This document shows positions 49,617 through 57,019 of a DNA stretch of 64,000 nucleotides, piece by piece. The stretch comes from Yinghuangia sp045039925 (lineage in GTDB: Bacteria > Actinomycetota > Actinomycetes > Streptomycetales > Streptomycetaceae). Positions within the stretch are counted from its first letter, which is position 1. The number at the start of each line of letters is the position of its first letter. The stretch lies in assembly GCA_045039925.1 (NCBI GenBank), contig CP108400.1:4960001-5024000 (forward strand), in the 5' to 3' direction. Both the position numbers and the translations under genes were made by a program. The notes below the pieces were generated by a model. That model was not told the origin of the DNA, ran no database searches, and worked only from the letters and a program-made list of their open reading frames with translations.

Positions 49617-50492
49617 GGCTGTGTCTCACGTGGTGAGTTCGTGACCTGCGGCATGATGGCTCTTTGTGGGTGTTGACCTGTCGTTGCGGTTGGTTCCGGA
49701 TGAACTGTGGGATCTGGTGGGGCCGTTGTTGCCGTCGTTCACTCCGCGTCCGCAGGGCGGCGGGACCGCGCCGGTGGACGAGCGGGCGGTGTTCACCGCG
49801 GTGGTGTTCGTGTTGACCAGCGGGTGCGCGTGGCGGCATTTGCCGCCGTCGTTCGGGGTGTCGCCGGCGACCGCGCACCGCCGGTTCGCGGTGTGGACCG
49901 AGGCGGGGCTGTGGCGTCGGCTGCACCGGGCCGTGCTCGACGAACTTGGTGCCCGCGGTGGGCTCGACTGGGCGTCGGTGATCGTGGACGCCGCGTCGGT
50001 GCGGGCGAAAAGGGGGGTGCGCTGACCGGACCGAACCCGGTCGACCGCGGCAAACCCGGCAGCAAGCTGCACGTCCTGACCGACGCCCAAGGCATCCCCG
50101 TCGTGGTCGGGGTGTCCGCGGCGAACACCAACGACGTCCTGGCGCTCAAACCTCTGGTGCGCGGCATACCCGCTGTGCGGTCCCGCCGCGGACCGCGTCG
50201 CAGGCGGCCCGGAAAACTTCGTGCCGACAAGGCGTACCACTCGGCTGAGAACCGCGCCTGGCTGCGCGGACGCGGCATCGCCGTTCGGATCGCCCGTCCG
50301 GGCGTCGAATCCTCCGAACGCCTCGGGCGGCACCGCTGGAAGATCGAACGCACCATCGCCTGGCTGTTCGGCTACCGCCGCCTCACCGTCCGATACGAAC
50401 GCAAAGCCAGCCACTTCCTCGCCTTCCTCGGCCTCGCTGCCGCCCTGACCGGCTACAAGCAACTCGCCAAACTCACCACGTGAGACACGGCC
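49617..50492 (+). mobile_element. IS5-family insertion sequence, 876 bp
   Basis: Terminal inverted repeats of 23 bp (49617-49639 and 50470-50492) match at 22 positions, and the element is flanked by the 3-bp direct repeat TAA (49614-49616, 50493-50495). It encodes a two-frame transposase. It inserted in the left arm of the giant inverted repeat: joining the flanks gives TCGGTGC-TAA-GCACAGG, the counterpart of CCTGTGC-TTT-GCACCGA on the right arm (51123-51139). Confidence 0.93.
49666..50483 (+). CDS. IS5-family transposase, two overlapping frames (-1 frameshift)
   Basis: The first frame (49666-50025, 119 residues from a GTG) carries the DUF4096-type N-terminal domain LRLVPDELWDLVGPLLPSFTPRPQGGG...TSGCAWRHLPPSFGVSPATAHRRFAVWTEAGLWRRL and the first catalytic Asp in VIVDAASVRAKRG. 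The rest of the DDE domain (PNPVDRGKPGSKLHVLTDAQGIPVVVGVSAANTND, KLRADKAYHS, the Glu in KIERTIAWLFGYRRL) is in the -1 frame and ends at 50483. The switch lies at an AAAAGGGGGG slippery run near 50007-50016, so programmed -1 frameshifting, as known for IS427-like elements, is likely; a disabling mutation is the alternative. Confidence 0.9.
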
Positions 50493-50495
50493 TAA

Positions 50496-50740
50496 GCACA
50501 GGTCGCGCCGGAGGCGCCGGGAGGTCTCAGAACCTGCTGGAGATCGACGAGCGCAGCGAGGAGAGCGGCCGGAGGCCGCTAATTAGACTTTCTTGCGCCG
50601 GAGGGAGCGTAGCGAGTGGAGGTGCAAGAAAGTCCAAGGCCGGAGTGCGAAATTGCGTGGTGGAGGGAGGAACGACCGGAGCCACGCAATTTTGTGCTCC
50701 GGCCGCACTAATAAATAGCGCCACACCTGAAACAAGAGCG
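50496..50740 (+). repeat. structured repeat element, left copy
   Basis: About 245 bp, present again in inverted orientation at 50881-51129 with high identity. Internal structure: a GCGCCGGAGGCGCC palindrome, the purine-rich stretch GAGCGCAGCGAGGAGAGCGG, hairpin A (GACTTTCTTGC 50586-50596 with GCAAGAAAGTC 50624-50634), hairpin B (AAATTGCGTGG 50650-50660 with CCACGCAATTT 50682-50692), then GGCCGCACTAATAAATAGCGCC. Its open frames are artefacts of palindromic GC-rich DNA in my view. Hairpin loops repeat the GGAGGGAG motif. A structured RNA, a mobile palindromic element or a protein-binding array are possible. Confidence 0.85.
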
Positions 50741-50787
50741 GACCAGCCCCGGCGTGCCCCTGGTGAGGTGGGGACGGTAGGTGAGCG

Positions 50788-50853
50788 GGGGCGTGGCGGT
50801 GCAGGGGCGTGGGCGGCGCGGGGGCGTGGCGGTGCAGGCGCGTGGGCGGTACG
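50788..50853. repeat. 33-bp tandem duplication in the spacer
   Basis: Two 33-bp units (50788-50820 and 50821-50853) starting GGGGCGTGGCGGTGCAGG differ at only a few positions. They form the centre of the loop between the inverted elements (50741-50880). Confidence 0.85.
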
Positions 50854-50880
50854 GGCGCGTTCCGCCCTTGGTACGGCGCA

Positions 50881-51129
50881 TTCCGCTCTTGTTCCAGGTG
50901 TGGCGCTATTTATTAGTGCGGCCGAAGCACACATTTTCGTGACTGCGCTCGTTCCTCGCTCCGTCACGAAAATGCGCACTCCGGCCTTGGACTTTCTTGC
51001 ACCTCCGGTCGCTGGCGCTCCCTCCGGCGCAAGAAAGTCTGACTGGCGGCCTCCGGCCGCTCTCCTCGCTGCGCTCGTCGATCTCCAGCCAATTCCGCAA
51101 CCTCCCGGCGCCTCCGGCGCGACCTGTGC
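50881..51129 (-). repeat. structured repeat element, right (inverted) copy
   Basis: The inverted partner of 50496-50740. Hairpin A has the same stem (GACTTTCTTGC 50990-51000, GCAAGAAAGTC 51029-51039). Hairpin B has a different stem sequence but again perfect pairing (ATTTTCGTGAC 50933-50943, GTCACGAAAAT 50963-50973). Loop and flanks are conserved. This keeps structure while changing sequence. Confidence 0.85.
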
Positions 51130-51556
51130 TTTGCACCGAGACGTGCGGAACTGAGCCGCAGGAGAGAAGCAACCAGCACGGGCCCACCGACCCGCAGGCC
51201 AGCCGGGCCCGGGGGGCCGGGGGCCGGGAGGGACCGGGAGGGACCGGGAGAGACCCGGGGGGCCCGGGGACCCGGAGAGACCCGGGGACCCGGCAGGGAC
51301 CCAGGGACCCGGAGAAACCCAGGGCCCGGGAGAGACCCGACGACCGGCAGGGACCCCACGTACACCCACCCCACACCGCAAGCCGCCGGCGTCACCCCGC
51401 GCACCACCCGCCCACACGAGTAGTGGCGCTGGCCCGGACACCACTGACCCGCACGGGAATTGGAACCGCCCCGGACACCACCAACCCGTGGACGGGACGG
51501 CCCCACCCCACGCACCCTCAAGTCCCCAGACACCGTCATGGCGTGGCGCCGCCCCT
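51130..51556 (-). repeat. outer right arm and degenerate short repeats (non-coding)
   Basis: 51130-51400 matches the inverted complement of 49315-49613. Within it, 51225-51350 is an array of degenerate GGGACCCGGAGAGACCC-like units of roughly 10-17 bp. No gene is supported in 51130-51556; the remaining stretch up to the quinone-reductase stop shows nothing recognisable. Confidence 0.65.
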
Positions 51557-52222
51557 TCACTGCGGCGTGACCGCAGATGCGCCCACCTCCGCCCGGGCGG
51601 GCCGTTCCTCCGCCGACCTACCCAGGAGCGCGTCCACCGCTGCGTCCGCGTCGGTGATCAGCGTCGACGACGACTCCAGAGAGTCGTACAGGAGCGTGAC
51701 GGACACGTCGCGGATGCCGCAGAACTCGGAGATCCCGACGCGGAGGGTGCGTTCGAGTACCTCGTCCCAGCCGTTCGCGACGAAGTGCTCGCGGCCGTAG
51801 CCCGCCAGGCCTATCCAGGCCATGCGCTTGGCGGCCAGCCGGGGGCGGCTGCGGCCGTACGCGAAGCCGTAGCCCCAGACCCGGTCTATCCAGCCCTTGA
51901 GGATGGCCGGGAGGCCGAACCACCACACCGGGAAGACCGCCACGATCACGTCGGCCGCGTCCACCCGGCGCTGGTGGCCCCGGACTTCGGCGGAGTACAC
52001 CTTGTCGCGGTCCGTCCAGTCCGGCTCGTCGTCGGGGCCCAGGCGCGGATCGAACCCCTCCGCGTACAGGTCCAGTACGTCGACGTCGTAGCCGCCGTCG
52101 GCGAGCCGGTCCCGGGTCCGCCGGGCCACTGCGGCGGTCAGAGCGTCGGAACGGGGGTGCGCCACGACGAGCAACGCACGCGCTGTCGCCGGGAGTTGCC
52201 GTTGCGAGGTCTCGGCACTCAT
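51557..52222 (-). CDS. flavodoxin-like NAD(P)H:quinone oxidoreductase (MdaB/NQO1 type)
   Basis: 221 residues from the ATG at 52222, starting 4 bp after the stop of the MDR reductase gene, so in the same operon. Flavodoxin-like fold: ARALLVVAHPRSDALTAAVARRTRDRLADGGYDVDVLDLYAEGFDPRLGPDDEPDW, then DAADVIVAVFPVWWFGLPAILKGWIDRVWGYGFAYG, the FMN/FAD motif of the NQO1/MdaB family. It reduces quinones by two electrons, avoiding semiquinones. The C-terminal 25 residues are an Ala/Glu tail. Confidence 0.9.
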   Translation of the reverse strand: MSAETSQRQLPATARALLVVAHPRSDALTAAVARRTRDRLADGGYDVDVLDLYAEGFDPRLGPDDEPDWTDRDKVYSAEVRGHQRRVDAADVIVAVFPVWWFGLPAILKGWIDRVWGYGFAYGRSRPRLAAKRMAWIGLAGYGREHFVANGWDEVLERTLRVGISEFCGIRDVSVTLLYDSLESSSTLITDADAAVDALLGRSAEERPARAEVGASAVTPQ

Positions 52223-52226
52223 CGCG

Positions 52227-53258
52227 TCACTCCCCGATCCGGACGAGCATCTTGCCGGTGTTGGCGCCACGCATCATCCCGAGGAACGCGGCCGGCGCCT
52301 GGTCGATGCCGTCGACCACCGTGTGCTCGGTGCGCAGGCTCCCGTCCGCGAGCCAGCCGGCCGCCTTGCCGATCCACTCCGGGAACACCGGGAAGTAGCT
52401 GTTGACCAGCAGGCCGCGCAGCGTGATCTCCTTGGCGACCGCCTGGAACAGGTTGTCCGGCCCCGGCACCGGCTCCGTCGCGTTGTAGGCGCTGATCGCG
52501 CCGACCATGGCGATACGGCCGCCGACCCGCATGGCGTCGATGGCGGCGTGCAGGTGGTCGCCGCCCACGTGGTCGAGGTAGACGTCGATGCCCTCGGGGG
52601 CTGCTGCCGCCAACTGCCCGGCGAGATCGCCCTTGCGGTAGTCGATCGCCACGTCGTACCCGAAGTCCTCGACCAGCCGCCGGGCCTTCTCGGACCCGCC
52701 CGCGGAGCCGATGACGCGGCTCGCACCGAGCTTGCGGGCGATCTGGCCGGCGACGCTGCCGACCGCTCCCGCGGCGGCGGAGACGAAGACGACGTCGCCT
52801 TCGCGGACCGGGGCGACGCGGGTCAGCGCGGCGTACGCGGTCAGGCCGGTCGTGCCGAGCACCCCCAGGTACGCCTCCGCGGGGGCGAGGCCGGTGTCGA
52901 CGACGGTGGCGTACGCGGCGTCGACCACCGCGTACTCGCGCCACCCCGCGAAGTGCGTCACCGTCGCACCGACCGGCACGGACGCGTCCCGGGACTCGAC
53001 CACGACGCCGAGTGCGCTGCCTTCCAGCGCGGCGCCGAGCTCGAAGGGCGGAATGTAGGAGGGGACGTCGTCCATGCGGCCGCGCATGTAGGGGTCGACC
53101 GACATGAGGGTGTTGCGGACCAGGATCTGCCCCTCCCCTGGGCGCGGCACCTCGGTGCGCACCAGCTCGAAGGTCTCCGGCCCGGGCTCGCCGACGGGAC
53201 GGGCGGCGAGGCGGATCTCGGCGGAGTGGGTGGTGGAGTGGGTGGTGGTGTTCGACAT
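52227..53258 (-). CDS. NADP-dependent MDR oxidoreductase (2-alkenal/prostaglandin reductase type)
   Basis: 343 residues from the ATG at 53258 (GAGGAGCC upstream). Zinc-free MDR: RLAARPVGEPGPETFELVRTEVPRPGEGQILVRNTLMSVDPYMRGRMDD, EAYLGVLGTTGLTAYAALTRVAPVREGDVVFVSAAAGAVGSVAGQIARKLGASRVIGSAGGSEKARRLVEDFGYDVAIDYRKGD, VYLDHVGGDHLHAAIDAMRVGGRIAMVGAISAYN. This is the PTGR/leukotriene B4 dehydrogenase/curcumin-reductase family, reducing alpha,beta-unsaturated carbonyls with NADPH. First gene of a two-gene operon with the quinone reductase; divergent from a SARP, with SARP-type repeats in its promoter. Confidence 0.93.
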   Translation of the reverse strand: MSNTTTHSTTHSAEIRLAARPVGEPGPETFELVRTEVPRPGEGQILVRNTLMSVDPYMRGRMDDVPSYIPPFELGAALEGSALGVVVESRDASVPVGATVTHFAGWREYAVVDAAYATVVDTGLAPAEAYLGVLGTTGLTAYAALTRVAPVREGDVVFVSAAAGAVGSVAGQIARKLGASRVIGSAGGSEKARRLVEDFGYDVAIDYRKGDLAGQLAAAAPEGIDVYLDHVGGDHLHAAIDAMRVGGRIAMVGAISAYNATEPVPGPDNLFQAVAKEITLRGLLVNSYFPVFPEWIGKAAGWLADGSLRTEHTVVDGIDQAPAAFLGMMRGANTGKMLVRIGE

Positions 53259-53334
53259 CGTGGGCTCCTCGTGTGCGCCTGGGCTGGTGAGCCCTGGCTG
53301 CGGATCCGGCGGTGTTTCCCGCCGCTGATCCAGA

Positions 53335-53377
53335 ACTCTGCCGAGAGCCGCGCACGACCCACGCACGCTCCACGCAC
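53335..53377 (-). promoter_or_regulatory. SARP-type promoter of the enone/quinone reductase operon
   Basis: On the minus strand, heptamers GTGCGTG (53371-53377), GTGCGTG (53360-53366) and GTGCGCG (53349-53355) are exactly 11 bp apart, followed by an 8-bp spacer (53341-53348) and the hexamer CAGAGT (53335-53340). A further GTGCGAG one base out of register lies upstream. The geometry equals that at 37625-37667. The start codon is 76 bp downstream of the -10. Confidence 0.75.
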
Positions 53378-53539
53378 GCCCTCGCACAACCGCGCGTGCG
53401 CGGCAGCGGACCAGGTTGGCGAGCAGGTAGCTGAGCCGGAGCAACGTGGGATCGCGCCCGCGGCCTTATGGAGCGCTGCGCCGACGGCCGCAGTGGGTGC
53501 GCAAACGGGGTCCGCTGGCGTGCTGGGTAGCGTGGGGGG

Positions 53540-56500
53540 ATGTGGTTCGAGATGTTGGGCGCTGTTCGGGTGCGGACCGGGGACGGGGATCCCGTCGTGG
53601 TGCCCGAGGGCAAGGTGCGGGCCGTGCTGGCGGCGCTGCTGGCCCACCACGGCACCCCGGTCTCGGCCGACCGGCTGATCGACGACGTCTGGGGCGAGGA
53701 CGCGCCCGGCAACCCCGTCAACACCCTCCAGACCAAGGTCTCGCAACTGCGCCGCGCCCTCGACCGAGCCGAACCCGGCGCCCGCGGGCTGGTCGCCTAC
53801 CTCCCGGCGGGCTACCTGCTCCAGGTCGAGGACGACGCCGTGGACGCCGCCCGGTTCTCGGCGCTGGTCGCGCGGGCGCGCAAGGAACCGGAGCCCGGCG
53901 TACGCGTCGCCCTGCTCACCGACGCCCTCGCCCTGTGGCGCGGCCCCGCCTACGCCGACTTCCGCGACGCCGGGTTCACGCGTGCCGCCGTGACGCGTCT
54001 GGAGGAGCAGCGCCTGACCGCGGTCGAAGACCTCGCCGAACTGCGCCTCGATCTGGGCGAACACGGCCTCGTCGCCGACGAACTCGCGGACCTGGTGGCC
54101 GCCCACCCGCTGCGCGAGCGGCTGCGCGCCGCCCAGATGCGGGCGCTCTACCGGGCGGGCCGGCAGGCCGAGGCCCTGGCCGCGTACCAGGATCTGCGCG
54201 TACGCCTCGGCGACGAACTCGGCCTCGATCCGGGGGACGCCGTCACCGCACTTCACCAGGCGATCCTGGTTCGCGACCCGGAACTCGCCCCGCCCGCCGC
54301 GCCCGTGGCCTCCGCCGCCCGCCCCACCACCAACCTGCCCGCGCACCTGGACGCGCCGATCGGGCGCGATGCCGCCATCGCGCGCGTCTGCGGACTCCTC
54401 GACGCCTCGCGGCTGGTCACCCTGGTCGGCCCCGGCGGGGTAGGCAAGACGCGCCTGGCACTCGCCGCGGCAGCCGCCCGCACCGGCCACAACGACAACC
54501 ACGCCGGCAACCAGGTCGACAACCACGCCGCCAACAGCCGCCGCGACGTGCCCGACACGTTCCCGGACGGCGTCTGGCTCGTCGAACTCGCCGCACTCGC
54601 GCCGGGAAAGGACGCGCTCGCACCCGCGGTCGCCGCCGCGCTCGGGCTCCGCGACGACGCCACGCGGGGTTCCGCCCTCGACGGTCTCGCGGAGCTGCTG
54701 CGCGACCGGCGCCTCCTCCTGCTCCTCGACAACTGCGAGCACGTCGTCGACGAGGCCGCCGAGTTGGCCGCGCGCCTGCTGCGCGACGCCGCCGGGGTAC
54801 GCCTCCTGGCGACGAGTCAGGAACCGCTGGCCGTCGCGGGCGAGGTGGTCGAGGCCGTCGTACCGCTGGACGAGTCCGACGCCGTACGCCTGTTCGCGGA
54901 CCGCGCCGCCGCCTCCTCCCCCGGCTTCACCCTCGACGACACACGCTCCGCGACCGTCGCGGCGATCTGCCGGCGCCTCGACCGCCTGCCGCTCGCCATC
55001 GAACTCGCGGCGGCACGCGTACGCGCCCTGGGCCTGGACGAACTCGCGGTACGCCTCGACGACCGCTTCCGCGTGCTGGCCGCGGGCCGCCGCGACGCAC
55101 CGTCGCGGCAACGCACCCTCCGCGCGATGATCGACTGGAGCTGGGACCCGCTGACCGCACCCGAGCGCGCCGTCCTGCGCCGGCTGTCGGTCTTCTGGAA
55201 CGGCTGCTCGCTGGAGTCCGCCGAGGACGTCTGCGCGGACGCCGCGACAAGAGCCGGAGCCCCAGGCACCACACCCGCCGTCCGGCGGTCCGAAGTCGTC
55301 GACATCGTCAGCCGCCTGGTCGACCGCTCGCTCCTGACCGTCGTCGCCGGAGCCGCCGGGACGCGCTACCGGCTGCTGGAGTCGGTAGCGGCGTACGGCC
55401 GCGAGCGCCTCGACGAGGCGGGCGAGACCGCCGAGTTCACCACCCGGCACCGGGCGCACTTCGTCGCCCGCGCGGAACGGGCGGCGCCGCACCTGCACAC
55501 CCGCGACCAGCGGGCGTGGCTGACGCAACTCGACGACGACGCGGCCGACCTGCGTGCCGCGCTGGACGACGCGGTCGCCGTCGGCACCGGCGAAGCGCTC
55601 GCGGTCGCCCTGCGCCTGGTCAACGCGCTGTCCTGGTACTGGATGCTGCGCGGCCGCCTGACGGAGGCCCGCCGAGCGTTGGACGCCGTACTGGACGCGG
55701 TACTGAACGCCGTACCGGGCGCTGTGCCCGGCTCGGTGCCCGACGCTGTGCCCGACACAGCGCCCGCCGCCGCACCCACCGCCACGCCCGACGCCGCACC
55801 CACCGCCCCGGCGACGGCGCAAGCCCTCGCCGACGCCACCGCCCGGCGCGCCGCGTTCGCCCTGATGACCGGCGACGGAGCGTACGCCGACGCCACCGCA
55901 CCACCCGGCGCCACCCCCCGCGCGGCGTGGTTCCTCGCCTTCGCCCGCGTCGGCTTCGGGGAGACGGCCGACGTCGCCGCCGAACTCACCCCCGTGCTGG
56001 AGGCGTTCCGCGCCGAGGGCGACACCTGGGGCCTGGCCGCCGCACTCGGCACCCGGGCTTCCAAGGCGATCTACGACGGCGATCTGGCGGCGCTGCGTGC
56101 CTATGCCGTGGACAGCGCCGCGCTCTTCGCGGAAGTCGGCGACCGCTGGGGCCACTTGCGGGCCACCGAACAGCTCGGCATCCTGGCCGAGATCGCGGGC
56201 GACTACGCCGAAGCGGCCCGGCTGCACCGCGACGCGCTGCGCGTCGCCGAAGAGCTCCAGCTGTGGGTGGAGGCGTCCTTCCGGCTCGCCCGCCTCGGCC
56301 GGATCGCCCTGCTGACCGGCGAGTTGGACCAGGCCGACGACTTCCACGGCCGCGCGGTGCGGCTCGCCGAGGAGCAGTCGCACAAGCCCGCCGAGCAGTT
56401 CGCGGCGACCGGCCTGGCCATCGGGGCCCGCCGCCGGGGCGACCACACGCGGGCGGAGGAACTGCTGCGGCCGTGGGTCGCGTGGAACCGCCGCCTCGGG

Positions 56501-56917
56501 GTGGCGGCAGGCGAGGCGCTGGTGCTGGCCCTCCTCGGCCTCGTCGCCGAGGAGCGCGGCGACGCCGCGGCGGCGACGTCCCTGCATCTGGAGGGCTACG
56601 CCGCGGCGGCACGTACCGGAGACCCGCGCGCGGTCGCGTTTGCGCTGGAAGGGCTGGCCGGGGCGCGTTCGCTGGCAGGCGACCACGAGCGGGCGGCCGC
56701 GCTGCTGGGCACCGCCGAGGCCCTGCGCGACTCGGTGGGCAGCCCGCTGCCCGACGCCGAGCGCGGCGACGTGGACCGTGCCGCCGCACGCGCGCGCGAC
56801 GGACTGGGCGCCGCGACGTACGCGAAAGCGGTCGACGCGGGCCGGACCATGCTCCCGGACGAACACGTCGCGGCACTCGCACACGACCGGATACCGGAAA
56901 ACCCTGCTGCCCGATGA
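53540..56917 (+). CDS. SARP/AfsR-type regulator with BTAD and NB-ARC domains
   Basis: 1125 residues. Same order as the regulator at 37701-41087: winged helix (WFEMLGAVRVRTGDGDPVVV...NPVNTLQTKVSQLRRALD, 1-100), BTAD (105-250), NB-ARC (P-loop GPGGVGKTRLALAA near 297, LLLLLDNCEHVVDEAAELA), then helical TPR-like region. Near 715-760, at the point corresponding to the Glu/Ala insert of its paralogue, it has an imperfect repeat of DAVLDAVLNAVPGAVPGS type rich in Ala/Pro/Val. It is divergent from the reductase operon and is the likely activator of its SARP-type promoter. The three-gene operon of unknown function follows 102 bp downstream. Confidence 0.92.
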   Translation: MWFEMLGAVRVRTGDGDPVVVPEGKVRAVLAALLAHHGTPVSADRLIDDVWGEDAPGNPVNTLQTKVSQLRRALDRAEPGARGLVAYLPAGYLLQVEDDAVDAARFSALVARARKEPEPGVRVALLTDALALWRGPAYADFRDAGFTRAAVTRLEEQRLTAVEDLAELRLDLGEHGLVADELADLVAAHPLRERLRAAQMRALYRAGRQAEALAAYQDLRVRLGDELGLDPGDAVTALHQAILVRDPELAPPAAPVASAARPTTNLPAHLDAPIGRDAAIARVCGLLDASRLVTLVGPGGVGKTRLALAAAAARTGHNDNHAGNQVDNHAANSRRDVPDTFPDGVWLVELAALAPGKDALAPAVAAALGLRDDATRGSALDGLAELLRDRRLLLLLDNCEHVVDEAAELAARLLRDAAGVRLLATSQEPLAVAGEVVEAVVPLDESDAVRLFADRAAASSPGFTLDDTRSATVAAICRRLDRLPLAIELAAARVRALGLDELAVRLDDRFRVLAAGRRDAPSRQRTLRAMIDWSWDPLTAPERAVLRRLSVFWNGCSLESAEDVCADAATRAGAPGTTPAVRRSEVVDIVSRLVDRSLLTVVAGAAGTRYRLLESVAAYGRERLDEAGETAEFTTRHRAHFVARAERAAPHLHTRDQRAWLTQLDDDAADLRAALDDAVAVGTGEALAVALRLVNALSWYWMLRGRLTEARRALDAVLDAVLNAVPGAVPGSVPDAVPDTAPAAAPTATPDAAPTAPATAQALADATARRAAFALMTGDGAYADATAPPGATPRAAWFLAFARVGFGETADVAAELTPVLEAFRAEGDTWGLAAALGTRASKAIYDGDLAALRAYAVDSAALFAEVGDRWGHLRATEQLGILAEIAGDYAEAARLHRDALRVAEELQLWVEASFRLARLGRIALLTGELDQADDFHGRAVRLAEEQSHKPAEQFAATGLAIGARRRGDHTRAEELLRPWVAWNRRLGVAAGEALVLALLGLVAEERGDAAAATSLHLEGYAAAARTGDPRAVAFALEGLAGARSLAGDHERAAALLGTAEALRDSVGSPLPDAERGDVDRAAARARDGLGAATYAKAVDAGRTMLPDEHVAALAHDRIPENPAAR

Positions 56918-57019
56918 GCCCCCCAGCGGCCAGAATGTGAGGCCGCGGCAACGGCGGAGTCCCGGGGCCGCATCCAGCAGCGGACGGCGCCGGACCGACG
57001 GCGGAAAGGGAGCGGCGGC

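Noticed and set aside
49315..51400. Packed palindromes, considered as a linear-replicon telomere or origin.
   Set aside because: Streptomyces-type telomere loops (GCGAAAGC) and DnaA boxes are not seen, and coding DNA continues on both sides.
50527..51444. Open frames of 150-305 codons within the palindromic region on both strands.
   Set aside because: Because the DNA is an inverted repeat, near-identical peptides (KSKAGVR..., ALINSATP) appear from both strands; there is no ribosome site and no domain. I treat them as artefacts, although such peptides may be annotated as hypothetical proteins elsewhere.
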